Positions 7,814 through 16,120 of a stretch of DNA of 64,000 nucleotides are shown here, in pieces; the stretch's first letter is position 1; each line of letters begins with the position of its first letter. Source of the stretch: Streptomyces djakartensis (GTDB lineage: Bacteria > Actinomycetota > Actinomycetes > Streptomycetales > Streptomycetaceae); the NCBI RefSeq assembly GCF_014651075.1, contig NZ_BMWE01000002.1, positions 186,001 to 250,000 of the forward strand, written 5' to 3'. The position numbers were made by a program, and so were the translations under genes. Under the pieces are notes generated by a model that did not search any database, was not told the origin of the DNA, and worked only from the letters and a program-made list of their open reading frames with translations.

Positions 7814-8470
7814 TCAGCCCGCCGCGGTCCTCAGCTGCTCGTGGCACCACTGGCGGGCCGCCTCGGTGACCTGGCCGAGCGCGCCCGGCTCCTCGAACAG
7901 GTGGGTGGCGCCGGGCACCACGTGGAGGGTGTGCGGGACGCGCAGCCGCCGGGCCGCCTCCTGGTTGAGCCGCAGCACCTGCTGGTCGCGGCCGCCGACG
8001 ATCAGCAGCACCGGAGCCCGGACGGCCTCCAGGGCGTCACCCGCCAGGTCGGGCCGGCCGCCCCGCGAGACGACCGCCGACACCCGGCCCGGACGCTCGG
8101 CGGCCGCGACAAGGGCCGCGCCCGCGCCGGTGCTGGCGCCGAACAGGACGACGGGCAGCCGGCGGGTGGCGGGCGACTCGGCCAGCCAGTCGACGGCGGC
8201 CACCAGCCGGCGGCCCAGCAGCGGGATGTCGAAGCGGAGTTCGGCGGTGACCACGTCGAGCCGTTCCTCCTCCTCGGTGAGCAGGTCGATCAGCAGGGTG
8301 CCGAGTCCGGCGGTACGCAGACCGGCGGCGACCTCGCGGTTGCGGGGACTGTGCCGGGAGCTGCCGCTGCCGTGCGCGAACAGCACGACCGCGCGGGCGG
8401 CGGGCGGCACGGTCAGATCGCCGGTGAGCGCCGCGTCGCCGGCGGGCAGGGTGACCGTCTGGGAGTTCAT
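7814..8470 (-). CDS. Alpha/beta hydrolase (dienelactone hydrolase-like)
   Basis: This 218-aa hydrolase has an N-terminal strand ending in VVLFAHGSGSSRHSPRN, the nucleophile elbow FGASTGAGAA (Ser in GAST) near residue 110, and a C-terminal HLFEEPGAL with the probable catalytic His. It resembles the small dienelactone-hydrolase-like proteins found beside or fused to phosphoribosyltransferases. The phosphoribosyltransferase gene lies 163 bp downstream on the same strand. The substrate is unknown. Confidence 0.85.
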   Translation of the reverse strand: MNSQTVTLPAGDAALTGDLTVPPAARAVVLFAHGSGSSRHSPRNREVAAGLRTAGLGTLLIDLLTEEEERLDVVTAELRFDIPLLGRRLVAAVDWLAESPATRRLPVVLFGASTGAGAALVAAAERPGRVSAVVSRGGRPDLAGDALEAVRAPVLLIVGGRDQQVLRLNQEAARRLRVPHTLHVVPGATHLFEEPGALGQVTEAARQWCHEQLRTAAG

Positions 8471-8587
8471 CGCAGGCCTCCTCTCCCCCGGTTCCCGTGG
8501 TACCCACGATGCGGTGGGCGTCCCATGGCGCGATCCGTGGGATGCGTGTCGTTGACGCCGTGCCGCGTCGCGCAGGAGCGTGAGGGG

Positions 8588-9598
8588 GTGACATCACGCC
8601 GTATCGCCTTCGTCGTCTTCGACGGCTTCCAGCCGCTCGACCTCACGGGTCCCCACGAGGTGTTCCACAGCGCGGGCGACTACGCCTGCGTGGTGGTGGC
8701 GTCCCGGGCGGGGCCGGTCGCATCGGCCAGCGGGCTGCTCGTGCATGTCGCGCACGGCGTGACGGACCTCGACCCGGCCGGTGTCGACACCCTCGTGGTG
8801 GTCGGCGGCCGAGGTGTCGACCGGGCCCGCGAGGACGAGGCGCTGATGGCGTGGATCACCGCCGCGGCGGCCGGAGCGCGGCGTGTCGCTTCGGTGTGCA
8901 GCGGCGCTTTCCTGCTGGCGGCCGCGGGGCTGCTGGACGGGCGGCGGGTCACCACGCACTGGGCCCGCGAGGAGCAGCTGGCCCGGGAGTACCCCGATGT
9001 ACGGGTGGACCGCGACCCGATCTTCGTCCGGGACGGGCGGGTGTGGACGTCGGCCGGGGTGACGGCCGGTATGGATCTGGCGCTCGCCCTGGTGGAGGAC
9101 GACCTGGGCCGGGACGTCGCACACGCGGTGGCCCGCCGGCTGGTGCTCTTCCTGCGCCGCCCGGGGGGCCAGTCGCAGTTCAGCGTGGCGCTGTGGTCGC
9201 GGCAGCCGGCGACGGACCCGGTGCGGGCCGCCGTCACCGCGATCCACGCCGCCCCGGGCAACCGGCACGACATCGCGGGCCTCGCCGCGCATGCCGGCCT
9301 GAGCCCGCGCCACCTCCAGCGGCGTTTCACCGCCGAGCTGGGCGTGCCGCCGACCGCGTACGTCGAGCGGGTGCGCGTCGAGGCGGCCCAGCGCGCCCTC
9401 GCCGAGGGCGACGAACCGGTGGACGCCATCGCCCGCCGCTGCGGCTTCGCCACCGCCGAGACGCTGCGCCGCACGTTCCACCGCCGGCTCGGCGTCGCCC
9501 CGTCGGACTACCGCGCCAGATTCCGCTCCACCGCCGGCCCCGCCGGTGCTCCCCAGTCTCAGCCGACTGCTCTCCCACTGGAAGGTGAGCCCGCATGA
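8588..9598 (+). CDS. GlxA family regulator (DJ-1/PfpI domain plus AraC-type HTH)
   Basis: This 336-aa regulator has an N-terminal DJ-1/PfpI domain (IAFVVFDGFQPLDLTGPHEV and the nucleophile-elbow-like ASVCSGAFLLAAAG near residue 105). Its C-terminal AraC-type double HTH starts around residue 225 (DIAGLAAHAGLSPRHLQRRF, then AIARRCGFATAETLRRTFHR). Such proteins usually act as transcriptional activators. The GTG at 8588 follows a G-rich element. The stop overlaps the next start by four bases (ATGA), so a second DJ-1/PfpI protein is made in coupled fashion. Confidence 0.92.
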   Translation: MTSRRIAFVVFDGFQPLDLTGPHEVFHSAGDYACVVVASRAGPVASASGLLVHVAHGVTDLDPAGVDTLVVVGGRGVDRAREDEALMAWITAAAAGARRVASVCSGAFLLAAAGLLDGRRVTTHWAREEQLAREYPDVRVDRDPIFVRDGRVWTSAGVTAGMDLALALVEDDLGRDVAHAVARRLVLFLRRPGGQSQFSVALWSRQPATDPVRAAVTAIHAAPGNRHDIAGLAAHAGLSPRHLQRRFTAELGVPPTAYVERVRVEAAQRALAEGDEPVDAIARRCGFATAETLRRTFHRRLGVAPSDYRARFRSTAGPAGAPQSQPTALPLEGEPA

Positions 9599-10197
9599 CG
9601 ACGTACGGCCTGCTGGTCTTCGAGGATGCCGAGGAGCTCGACTTCGTGGGGCCCTGGGAGGTCTTCAACGTCTCCGCCCGGCTCCGCGGGGGTGCCGACA
9701 CGGCCGTGCTCGTCGCCGAACACGCCGGGCCCGTGCGCTGCAACAAGGGCCTGCGCGTCCTGCCCGACCACACCCTGGACGACCATCCGCCCCTGGACGT
9801 GCTGCATGTACCCGGCGGACGGGGCGCGCGCGAGGTCCAGCCGCACAACCGAGTGATCACCGACTGGATCGCCCGCACGGCGAAGGAGGCCGCGTGGGTG
9901 CACGGCGTGTGCACCGGGGCGTTTCTGCTGCACGCGGCGGGTCCGGCGCGCGGGCGCCGGGTGGCCACGCATTGGAGCCATGAGGACACCCTTCAGGCGC
10001 GCGGCGACGTGACGGTCGTCCGGGACGTGCGCTACGTGGTGGACGGCGACCTGGTCACCAGCCAGGGCGTCTCGGCCGGTGTCGACAGCGCGCTGTGGCT
10101 CGTCGGGCGGCTGCACGGCCGTGACCACGCGCGGGCCGTGCGCCGTCAGATCCAGTACGACCCGGCGCCGCCGTACCTCGCGGACGAGCCGATGTGA
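9595..10197 (+). CDS. DJ-1/PfpI family protein
   Basis: This 200-aa single-domain DJ-1/PfpI protein begins TYGLLVFEDAEELDFVGPWE and has the conserved Cys elbow HGVCTGAFLLHAAG near residue 107. It resembles the N-terminal half of the GlxA-type regulator just upstream but lacks the DNA-binding domain. The genes overlap as ATGA. It may be a hydratase or isomerase-type enzyme, or a partner of the regulator; the sequence does not decide. Confidence 0.9.
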   Translation: MTTYGLLVFEDAEELDFVGPWEVFNVSARLRGGADTAVLVAEHAGPVRCNKGLRVLPDHTLDDHPPLDVLHVPGGRGAREVQPHNRVITDWIARTAKEAAWVHGVCTGAFLLHAAGPARGRRVATHWSHEDTLQARGDVTVVRDVRYVVDGDLVTSQGVSAGVDSALWLVGRLHGRDHARAVRRQIQYDPAPPYLADEPM

Positions 10198-10255
10198 CCC
10201 CGTAGGCGAGCACCGGCGCCGCATGGGTGCGCGTACGTCGGGCAGTCGATGTCTC

Positions 10256-10711
10256 ATGGGCGGTGACACGAGCGACGGCGGGCAGGGACGGCAGCCGGGC
10301 GATTGGGGGCACCGCGCGGTGCCGCGCCCGGACGACATCCGGATCGAGGCGTGGGCGGCGTGCCGGGAGCACTGTCTGGCGGAGGCCGTGCTGGGGATGG
10401 TGGAGTGCTTCGCCGACCTCTCCGGGGTCCGGCCCACCGCCGTGGACCGGATCCGGCTGGACGAGGCCAGCGACGACGACCTGCTGGCCACGCTGCTGGA
10501 CGAGGTCATCTTCCGGCTGCGGGTGTACGGGCAGGTGCCCGTGGACGTGGAGGCGGACGAGGCCGACGGCGGGCTGGACGTCCGGCTGGCGACGGCCGGG
10601 CTGGCGGACGTGGCGGTCACCGGGGCGGTCCCGACGGCGGTGGCGTGGGACGAGCTGCGCATCGGGCCGGATCCGTACGGGTGGTCGTGCGCCGTGCGGG
10701 TCGACGCCTGA
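10256..10711 (+). CDS. Archease family protein
   Basis: Archease helps the RNA ligase RtcB complete guanylylation cycles. The 151-aa product shows the family pattern: GHRAVPRPDDIRIEAWAACR, the segment AEAVLGMVECFADL, LLDEVIFRLRVYGQVPVDVE, and a C-terminal DPYGWSCAVRVDA. I start at the ATG at 10256, close to the conserved region; an in-frame ATG at 10223 adds 11 residues, and neither has a strong ribosome binding site. No rtcB gene is visible in the window. The next gene is a CapA-like protein on the same strand. Confidence 0.8.
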   Translation: MGGDTSDGGQGRQPGDWGHRAVPRPDDIRIEAWAACREHCLAEAVLGMVECFADLSGVRPTAVDRIRLDEASDDDLLATLLDEVIFRLRVYGQVPVDVEADEADGGLDVRLATAGLADVAVTGAVPTAVAWDELRIGPDPYGWSCAVRVDA

Positions 10712-10750
10712 GGTTCCGGCGGGGCCACGCGGCCGTTCTACCGTGGAGGT

Positions 10751-11860
10751 GTGGGCGGCGGCGTCGTGACGCTGTTCCTGTGCGGTGACGTGATGCTCGG
10801 GCGCGGTGTCGACCAGATCCTGGCGCATCCCGGTGATCCGGTGCTGCGGGAGGCGTACATCGAGGACGCCCGGTCCTACGTCCGGCTGGCGGAGTCGGTG
10901 CACGGGCCGGTGCCGGCGCCCGCCGGTCCGTCCTGGCCGTGGGGGACGGCGCTGCGGGTACTGGAGGCCGCCGCGCCGGACGCGCGGATCGTGAATCTGG
11001 AGACGTCGGTGACGTGCGGCGACACGTTCGCCCCCGACAAGGAGATCCACTACCGGATGCACCCGGCCAATCTGCCCGCCCTGGCGGTGGCGCGGCCGGA
11101 TGTGACCGTCGTCGCCAACAACCACGTCCTGGACTTCGGCCGGGCCGGTCTGCTGGAGACGCTGGACGTGCTGGGGCGGGCGGGCCTGCGGACCGCGGGC
11201 GCGGGCCGGAACGCCGACGAGGCCTTCACACCCGCGACCGTCCCCCTCCCCGGTGGCCGCCGGCTGCTGGTGCTCGCCCTCGGGGCGCGCTCCAGCGGCA
11301 TCCCGTCCGGGTGGGCGGCGACGGCGGAGCTGCCCGGTGTGGCGTACCTGCCGGAGCTCTCGCGAGCCGTGGCCGATGCGGTGGTGCGGCACGTCCGGCG
11401 GGCCGGCCGGGCCGGTGATCCGACCGTCGTGTCCGTGCACTGGGGCTCGAACTGGGGGTTCCACGTGCCCAGGGAGCAGGTCCGCTTCGCGCACGCGCTG
11501 GTGGACGGGGGTGTCGACGTCGTCCACGGGCACTCCTCGCACCATCCCCGGCCGCTGGAGGTGTACCGGGACCGGCTGATCCTGTACGGCTGCGGCGACT
11601 TCATCGACGACTACGAGGGCATCCCCGGTTACGAGGAGTACCGCGACGACCTGCGGCTGGCGTACTTCGTGTCCCTGGACGCCGGCAGCGGCCGGCTGGT
11701 GGGGCTGCGCATGGTGCCGCTGCGCGCGCGACGACTGCGCCTGGAGCCGGCGCCCCGGGCGGACCGCGTGTGGCTGCGAACGACGCTCGACCGGATCAGC
11801 GGCGGGGTGGGGGTGGGTCTGGCGGCCGACGGTTCGCTGGTGTTGTCGGCCGGACGGTGA
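10751..11860 (+). CDS. CapA family protein (metallophosphatase fold)
   Basis: This 369-aa protein of the CapA/PgsA family has metallophosphoesterase-like motifs GDVMLGRGVDQ near the N-terminus, NLETSVTCGD, a NNHVLDFG segment near residue 120, SVHWGSNWGF and HGHSSHHPRP. No signal peptide is visible, unlike most CapA proteins, so it may act in the cytoplasm. The GTG at 10751 comes directly after GGAGGT, which is too close for ideal initiation; the GTG at 10766 (VTLFLCGD) is an alternative. The name comes from poly-gamma-glutamate synthesis, but a capsule role is not supported here. Confidence 0.85.
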   Translation: MGGGVVTLFLCGDVMLGRGVDQILAHPGDPVLREAYIEDARSYVRLAESVHGPVPAPAGPSWPWGTALRVLEAAAPDARIVNLETSVTCGDTFAPDKEIHYRMHPANLPALAVARPDVTVVANNHVLDFGRAGLLETLDVLGRAGLRTAGAGRNADEAFTPATVPLPGGRRLLVLALGARSSGIPSGWAATAELPGVAYLPELSRAVADAVVRHVRRAGRAGDPTVVSVHWGSNWGFHVPREQVRFAHALVDGGVDVVHGHSSHHPRPLEVYRDRLILYGCGDFIDDYEGIPGYEEYRDDLRLAYFVSLDAGSGRLVGLRMVPLRARRLRLEPAPRADRVWLRTTLDRISGGVGVGLAADGSLVLSAGR

Positions 11861-11953
11861 ACCGGACGGGCCGCGCGCCGGAGCAGTGGCTGTGACCGGC
11901 TGCGGATGTGGGCCGCGCACAGCAGGGACCGAGCGGCTTCAGCCGTCCCCGCG

Positions 11954-12424
11954 TCAGCCTCCGAGCCGGGTGCCGCCGGATGCGCCGGGCAGGGTGACGC
12001 GGGCCGCGATGCGCTTGCCCACCGCCTCCGACTCGACGGACAGGCCCTCCGTCACCGCTTTGACGATCTCCAGGCCGTGCCGGCCGATCCTGCCCGGATC
12101 CGCGGCCCAGGCCGCGGGGACCCTGGGATCGCTGTCCCACACGACCACTTCCACCGCACCGGCGGTCAGGCCCAACTCCACCAGGACCGGGCCCGGCGCG
12201 TACTTGCAGGCGTTGGTGACCAGCTCGCTGACCACCAGCTGGGTGAGCTCCTTCGCTCGCACGGGCACCAGCACGCCGTAGTCGTCGGCCGCCTGGTCGA
12301 GGAAGGCGGCGGCGTGTTGGCGGGCGTCCGCGATGCAACCGTCATCGCCGCCCAGGGCGAAGCCGACACGCACCAGATCTTCCACCTGTGCAGTACAGCC
12401 GTCACCATCGGCATCAGAATCCAC
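11954..12424 (-). CDS. RsbW-like anti-sigma factor kinase (HATPase domain)
   Basis: This 156-aa protein of the small GHKL ATPase family typical of Streptomyces has the N-box in LVVSELVTNACKYAPG and the later ATP-lid segment DPGRIGRHGLEIVKAV. Such proteins bind a sigma factor or phosphorylate a STAS protein. The GTG start follows a GAGTGAGGG stretch. A STAS anti-anti-sigma gene is transcribed divergently from the next promoter region, so the two are likely partners. A candidate stress-sigma promoter lies upstream. Confidence 0.88.
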   Translation of the reverse strand: MDSDADGDGCTAQVEDLVRVGFALGGDDGCIADARQHAAAFLDQAADDYGVLVPVRAKELTQLVVSELVTNACKYAPGPVLVELGLTAGAVEVVVWDSDPRVPAAWAADPGRIGRHGLEIVKAVTEGLSVESEAVGKRIAARVTLPGASGGTRLGG

Positions 12425-12457
12425 CGGTCCGCCCTCACTCCCCCGTCTAGCGCGCCA

Positions 12458-12482
12458 CTACCCCCTTTGCCGCCGTGCATGC
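12458..12482 (-). promoter_or_regulatory. Candidate SigB-type promoter of the HATPase gene
   Basis: On the minus strand GCAT (12482-12479), a 15-base spacer and GGGTAG (12463-12458) fit the GNNT-N15-GGGTA pattern of Streptomyces SigB-family promoters. Transcription would start roughly 25 bases before the GTG at 12424. The -35 match is weak. Confidence 0.35.
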
Positions 12483-12596
12483 CGCACCGATGATTTTCGA
12501 ATCGGCCTCGGGGAGGCTTCCGGCCGGATCAGTGGGGCAGAATCATCCCCGCACGCCCTGAACCGGGGACGAGCCCGGACAGCAGTCGAGGAGACC

Positions 12597-12962
12597 GTGG
12601 CCCACATCGAACCAGCGCGCCGGCCAGAGCGGCTGTCCGTCGAACACCGCGCGGTCGACGGCGTCTGTGTCGCGACCCTGCGGGGCGAGATCGACCACGA
12701 CGTGCAGGACGTGCTCCGCCAGGCTCTGCAGGTCGAAGACGGGCCGGTGCCACCGCGGATAGTGGCCGACCTCAGCGATGTGACCTTCATGGACTCCAGC
12801 GGCATCAACGTCTTCGTCGCCGCCTATCAGCGGGTGAGCGACGCTGACGGGTGGGTGCGCATCGCCGGTGCTCAGCAGTCTGTTCTGCGGGTCCTGCAGC
12901 TGGTGGGCGTCGATGCGCTCATCCCCTGCCACCCCACCACCGAGCAGGCTCTGACCGCCTGA
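12597..12962 (+). CDS. STAS-domain anti-anti-sigma factor
   Basis: This 121-aa single STAS domain has the signature VADLSDVTFMDSSGINVFV around residues 54-72. It includes DSSGIN, whose second Ser is the usual phosphorylation site in RsbV/SpoIIAA/BldG-type proteins. Unphosphorylated, such a protein captures an anti-sigma kinase and frees the sigma factor. The GTG at 12597 follows GAGGAG. It is divergent from the HATPase kinase gene, its most likely partner. No sigma factor gene is adjacent. Confidence 0.9.
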   Translation: MAHIEPARRPERLSVEHRAVDGVCVATLRGEIDHDVQDVLRQALQVEDGPVPPRIVADLSDVTFMDSSGINVFVAAYQRVSDADGWVRIAGAQQSVLRVLQLVGVDALIPCHPTTEQALTA

Positions 12963-13034
12963 CCGCTGCGAGGCGCCGGGGAGTCGCGGCTGGGGCCGGT
13001 GCACGTACAGGGCCGGCCGTTCGGCAGGCCGGGT

Positions 13035-14456
13035 TCAGCCGCCGCGCCGCACCCTGGCCGCCTTGCGGGCCTCCGCGAGCCGGCGGGCCTCGCCGCTCTT
13101 GCGGGACGACCTGCTGCCGGAGCCGCCCTTCCCGTCCTTGGCGCTGCCCAGGCCGCGGAACGGGGCGTTGTGGTTCTTGGGGCGCGGCACGGCCGACCCG
13201 CCGTCGAGAGGAACTCCGGAGGGAACCTTGGCGCCGGTGATACGGCTCAGCTCAGCCTCGCCGGACCGCACCTTGGTGACCTTGGGAGCGACGTCGGCGT
13301 CCGCCATGACCTGGCTCGTCTCGCGGCGCTGTCCCGGCAGGACGAGGGTCACGACGGTGCCGGAGCGGCCGGCCCGGGCCGTGCGGCCCGCCCGGTGCAG
13401 ATAGTCCTTCGGATCGGTGGCCGGGTCGACGTTGACCACGAGGTCGAGGTCGTCGACGTGCAGGCCGCGTGCGGCGACGTTCGTCGCCACCAGCGAGGTG
13501 ACCTGCCCGTTCTTGAACTGGGCCAGGGTCCGGGTGCGCTGCGGCTGGGACTTCCCGCTGTGCAGGGCGGCGGCGGCCACGCCGCTGGCCCGCAGATGCC
13601 GCGTGAGCTGGTCGACGCCGTGCTTGGTGTCCAGGAACAGCAGGACCCGGCCGTCCCGGGCGGCGATCTCCGTGGTCACGGCGTACCGGTCCGGGCCGTG
13701 CACGACGAAGAGGTGGTGCTCGATCGCGGAAACCGCGCTGGACGAGGGGTCCACGGAGTGGACGGCGGGGTCGCGCAGGTAGCGCCGCACCAGCTGGTCG
13801 ACGTCATGGTCCAGGGTCGCGGAGAACAGCATTCGCTGCCCGTCGGAACGCACCTGGTCCAAGATCTCGGTGACCTGCGGCAGGAACCCCATGTCACACA
13901 TCTGGTCGGCCTCGTCCAGGACCGTGATGCGCACCCGTCCCAGCCGGCAGTCCTTGCGCTCGATGAGGTCGTGCAGCCGGCCGGGGGTGGCGATGAGGAT
14001 CTCGGCGCCGTCCCGCAGCATGGCGGTCTGCCGTCCGATGGACACTCCGCCCACCACGGTCGCGAGCCGCAGCCGCAGCGCCTCGGCGTACGGGGTGAGC
14101 GCCTCGCCGACCTGCTGCGCCAGCTCCCTGGTGGGCACCAGGCAGAGCGCCAGTGGCTCGTTGGACTGGGCGCGCTGCCCGGCCGTCCGGGCGAGCATGC
14201 CCAGGCCGAAGGCGAGCGTCTTGCCCGACCCGGTACGGCCCCGGCCCAGGACGTCCCGTCCCGCGAGCGCGTCCGGCAGCGCCGCCGCCTGGATGGGAAA
14301 GGGCACCGTCACACCGTGCTCGTCGAGTGCCCGCAGAAGCTTGGCCGGCAACCCCAACCGCGCGAAGGACGTCACCATGGGCACCGTCGAAGCGGCGCCG
14401 GACACCTCGGACAGACGGTCCTGCCGCCGGGCATCGCCACGTGCTGATTCGCTCAC
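13035..14456 (-). CDS. DEAD-box RNA helicase
   Basis: This 473-aa DEAD-box helicase has the Q-motif region FARLGLPAKLLRALDEHGV, Walker A GRGRTGSGKT, VLDEADQM (DEAD), FSATLD (SAT), ATNVAARGLHVDDL and HRAGRTARAG, all in order. The tail after about residue 400 is basic and Ser/Gly/Lys/Arg-rich, as in RNA-binding extensions. The GTG at 14456 is chosen because GGAGGAAGG lies 6 bases upstream; a longer frame upstream lacks such a signal. It is convergent with the STAS gene. Ribosome assembly or cold adaptation is the usual role. Confidence 0.93.
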   Translation of the reverse strand: MSESARGDARRQDRLSEVSGAASTVPMVTSFARLGLPAKLLRALDEHGVTVPFPIQAAALPDALAGRDVLGRGRTGSGKTLAFGLGMLARTAGQRAQSNEPLALCLVPTRELAQQVGEALTPYAEALRLRLATVVGGVSIGRQTAMLRDGAEILIATPGRLHDLIERKDCRLGRVRITVLDEADQMCDMGFLPQVTEILDQVRSDGQRMLFSATLDHDVDQLVRRYLRDPAVHSVDPSSSAVSAIEHHLFVVHGPDRYAVTTEIAARDGRVLLFLDTKHGVDQLTRHLRASGVAAAALHSGKSQPQRTRTLAQFKNGQVTSLVATNVAARGLHVDDLDLVVNVDPATDPKDYLHRAGRTARAGRSGTVVTLVLPGQRRETSQVMADADVAPKVTKVRSGEAELSRITGAKVPSGVPLDGGSAVPRPKNHNAPFRGLGSAKDGKGGSGSRSSRKSGEARRLAEARKAARVRRGG

Positions 14457-15053
14457 AGAAAGCCTTCCTCCGAAGAAGCCGTCCCGAGGAAGGCGCGGCA
14501 GGGACGCGGTCACCGGTCAGGAACTCCGAGCGGAGTACCGCCACAGCGACGCTGCAAACAGCGAACGCTAGCACGGCGCACCGCACGGTATCGCGGCGTG
14601 GCGTGTGCGAAATCTGATCTGATCCCGTCGTGGGCGCCGGTGACGATGCGCCGCGCGGACCCCGGCAGTGGCGGAGCGGCTCCCGTGCGCCCCGAGCACC
14701 GCCCGGGGTCAGAACAGCCGTCCCTGGCAGCCTCGTTCGGTATCGCTCGGCCGCCCAGTCCTTGCCGGAGCAGGTTCGTCACCGAAGAGAGGAGGCGTAC
14801 CGCACTCGTCCAGCTCGGCCGGGATCCGTCCGTCCGCCTCCGGGCGTGGCGGCGCTTCCCGGTCGAAGTCGTCCGGAGTCATGCACACCCAGTCGCGGCC
14901 GCCCTGCTCACCCACTCGCCGTCACCGACTCTCCCCCGAGCCCACTTCCGAAAGGCTTCCCGGAATCACGTGCCACCCACTTGTGATCAGTTCCACCATC
15001 GGGCCTTTCTGAACGCTTCGGGCCCCGCCGGGTGCCTCAGGGGGGAACGTGAC
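14457..15053. other. Gene-poor interval with one possible small ORF
   Basis: Between the helicase start and the MerR gene stop there are about 600 bp. Apart from the possible 68-codon minus-strand frame at 14709-14915, I see no gene, tRNA or strong hairpin. The helicase promoter should lie in the first 150 bp. Confidence 0.5.
14709..14915 (-). CDS. Possible small hypothetical protein
   Basis: This is a 68-codon frame beginning with GTG. Its composition looks protein-like, with the acidic segment MTPDDFDREAPPRPEADG and then PAELDECGTPPLFGDEP, and it ends in QGRLF. That differs from the Arg/Pro-rich output of shadow frames. Third-position GC is only moderate and no clear ribosome binding site precedes the GTG; an internal ATG at the MTPDD segment is another start. 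It has no recognised domain. Confidence 0.45.
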   Translation of the reverse strand: MGEQGGRDWVCMTPDDFDREAPPRPEADGRIPAELDECGTPPLFGDEPAPARTGRPSDTERGCQGRLF

Positions 15054-15977
15054 TCAGGCTGCTTCGGCGTTGTGCAAGCTCAGTGCCGCGCGCAGCCAGT
15101 CGTCCGCGGAGCCCGGGGTCGGCTGCGGGCGGCTGCCCGGCGGAGTCAGGACGACGGCAGCGAGTTCCCAGTACTGGTGCAGGCGCGGCTCGGCCGTGAG
15201 ACGGGCGGCCAGCACGCGACGGAACTCGTGGGTGTCCCGGCTTCCGTAGGCGCTCGCGTATGCCGCGACGTAGGCGTCCAGGGCCTCGCCCGGATGCGGG
15301 TCGTGTGTCCGGCGCAGGTGTGAGGCCGCGAGTTCGAATGCTTCGGCGAGGCCCGCGTACAGCAGGGCGGCGCCGCGAGCCCCGGCCACTCGGTGCACCT
15401 CCGGTTGGGGCTGCCGACCGTCCGGGCAGGGAGCAGTCGTCATCGCGTGCAGCCGGGCGAAGGCGAGCACCTGGGAGGGGTGCGGTTCGTCGGGCGGCTG
15501 GGGGACGGCCGCTTCGAGGAATGCCGCGGTCGCCGGGCGCGGCATCCTCGGTGGCAGCCAATTGCGCCAGAACCTGGCCAGTGGTGCGGTGCTCGGCGGG
15601 GTGTCCAGTGCGGCGAGCAGCCTCAGCCGACCGGCGCGCTGAGCCGGCGGGCAGTCCCGCACCGATTGGAGTGCCGCTTCCCGCCAGCGCAGGGCCCTCA
15701 GCTCACTGCCGAGCTCACGCAGACGGCTGTCGACGGCGTTCTCCAGTGCGGGGCCGGCCGCGTCTTCGTCCTCGAGGATGCGGCTTATCTCGGGCAGGGG
15801 CAGGTCAAGGGTGCGCAGGGAGCGGATCAGCCGAAGTCGTTCCAACGCCTGCGGGCCGTACCGGCGGTGTCCGCCACTGCTGCGGGCGGCTTCGGGGAGC
15901 AGGCCCCGGTCGGAGTAGAAGCGGACGGTCTTCACGGTGGCACCGGCGCGCTCGGCGAGCTCCCCGATGCTCCACAA
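15054..15977 (-). CDS. MerR family transcriptional regulator
   Basis: This 307-aa protein has the MerR winged HTH at residues 1-70 (IGELAERAGATVKTVRFYSD, RRYGPQALERLRLIRSLRTL), then a dimerisation helix and a long helical C-terminal domain. That domain is larger than in metal-sensing MerR proteins, so it more likely binds an organic ligand. No metal-binding Cys pattern is seen. It is divergent from a double-domain hydrolase gene, and the interval holds a 19-bp-spaced promoter with an internal inverted repeat, the hallmark of MerR activation. Confidence 0.92.
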   Translation of the reverse strand: MWSIGELAERAGATVKTVRFYSDRGLLPEAARSSGGHRRYGPQALERLRLIRSLRTLDLPLPEISRILEDEDAAGPALENAVDSRLRELGSELRALRWREAALQSVRDCPPAQRAGRLRLLAALDTPPSTAPLARFWRNWLPPRMPRPATAAFLEAAVPQPPDEPHPSQVLAFARLHAMTTAPCPDGRQPQPEVHRVAGARGAALLYAGLAEAFELAASHLRRTHDPHPGEALDAYVAAYASAYGSRDTHEFRRVLAARLTAEPRLHQYWELAAVVLTPPGSRPQPTPGSADDWLRAALSLHNAEAA

Positions 15978-15998
15978 CAGCTCGTTCGAGGTCGACAG

Positions 15999-16029
15999 TT
16001 GAACCTCCCTTAAGGGGAGTTTCTACGGT
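15999..16029 (+). promoter_or_regulatory. MerR-type promoter and operator
   Basis: A -35 element TTGAAC (15999-16004) and a -10 element TACGGT (16024-16029) are separated by 19 bp, the over-long spacer typical of MerR-controlled promoters. Within the spacer AACCTCCC-TTAA-GGGGAGTT forms an inverted repeat (6 of 8 pairs) centred where a MerR dimer would bind. It points at the hydrolase gene starting at 16121. Confidence 0.75.
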
Positions 16030-16120
16030 ACCGCTGCGCGGGCAAGGCAGACGCCTCGGCCCGCGGACGGTGGCGTACGCGGCCGGCGCGGCGTCATGTG
16101 ACGAGTCCGGGGAGGCCTTT

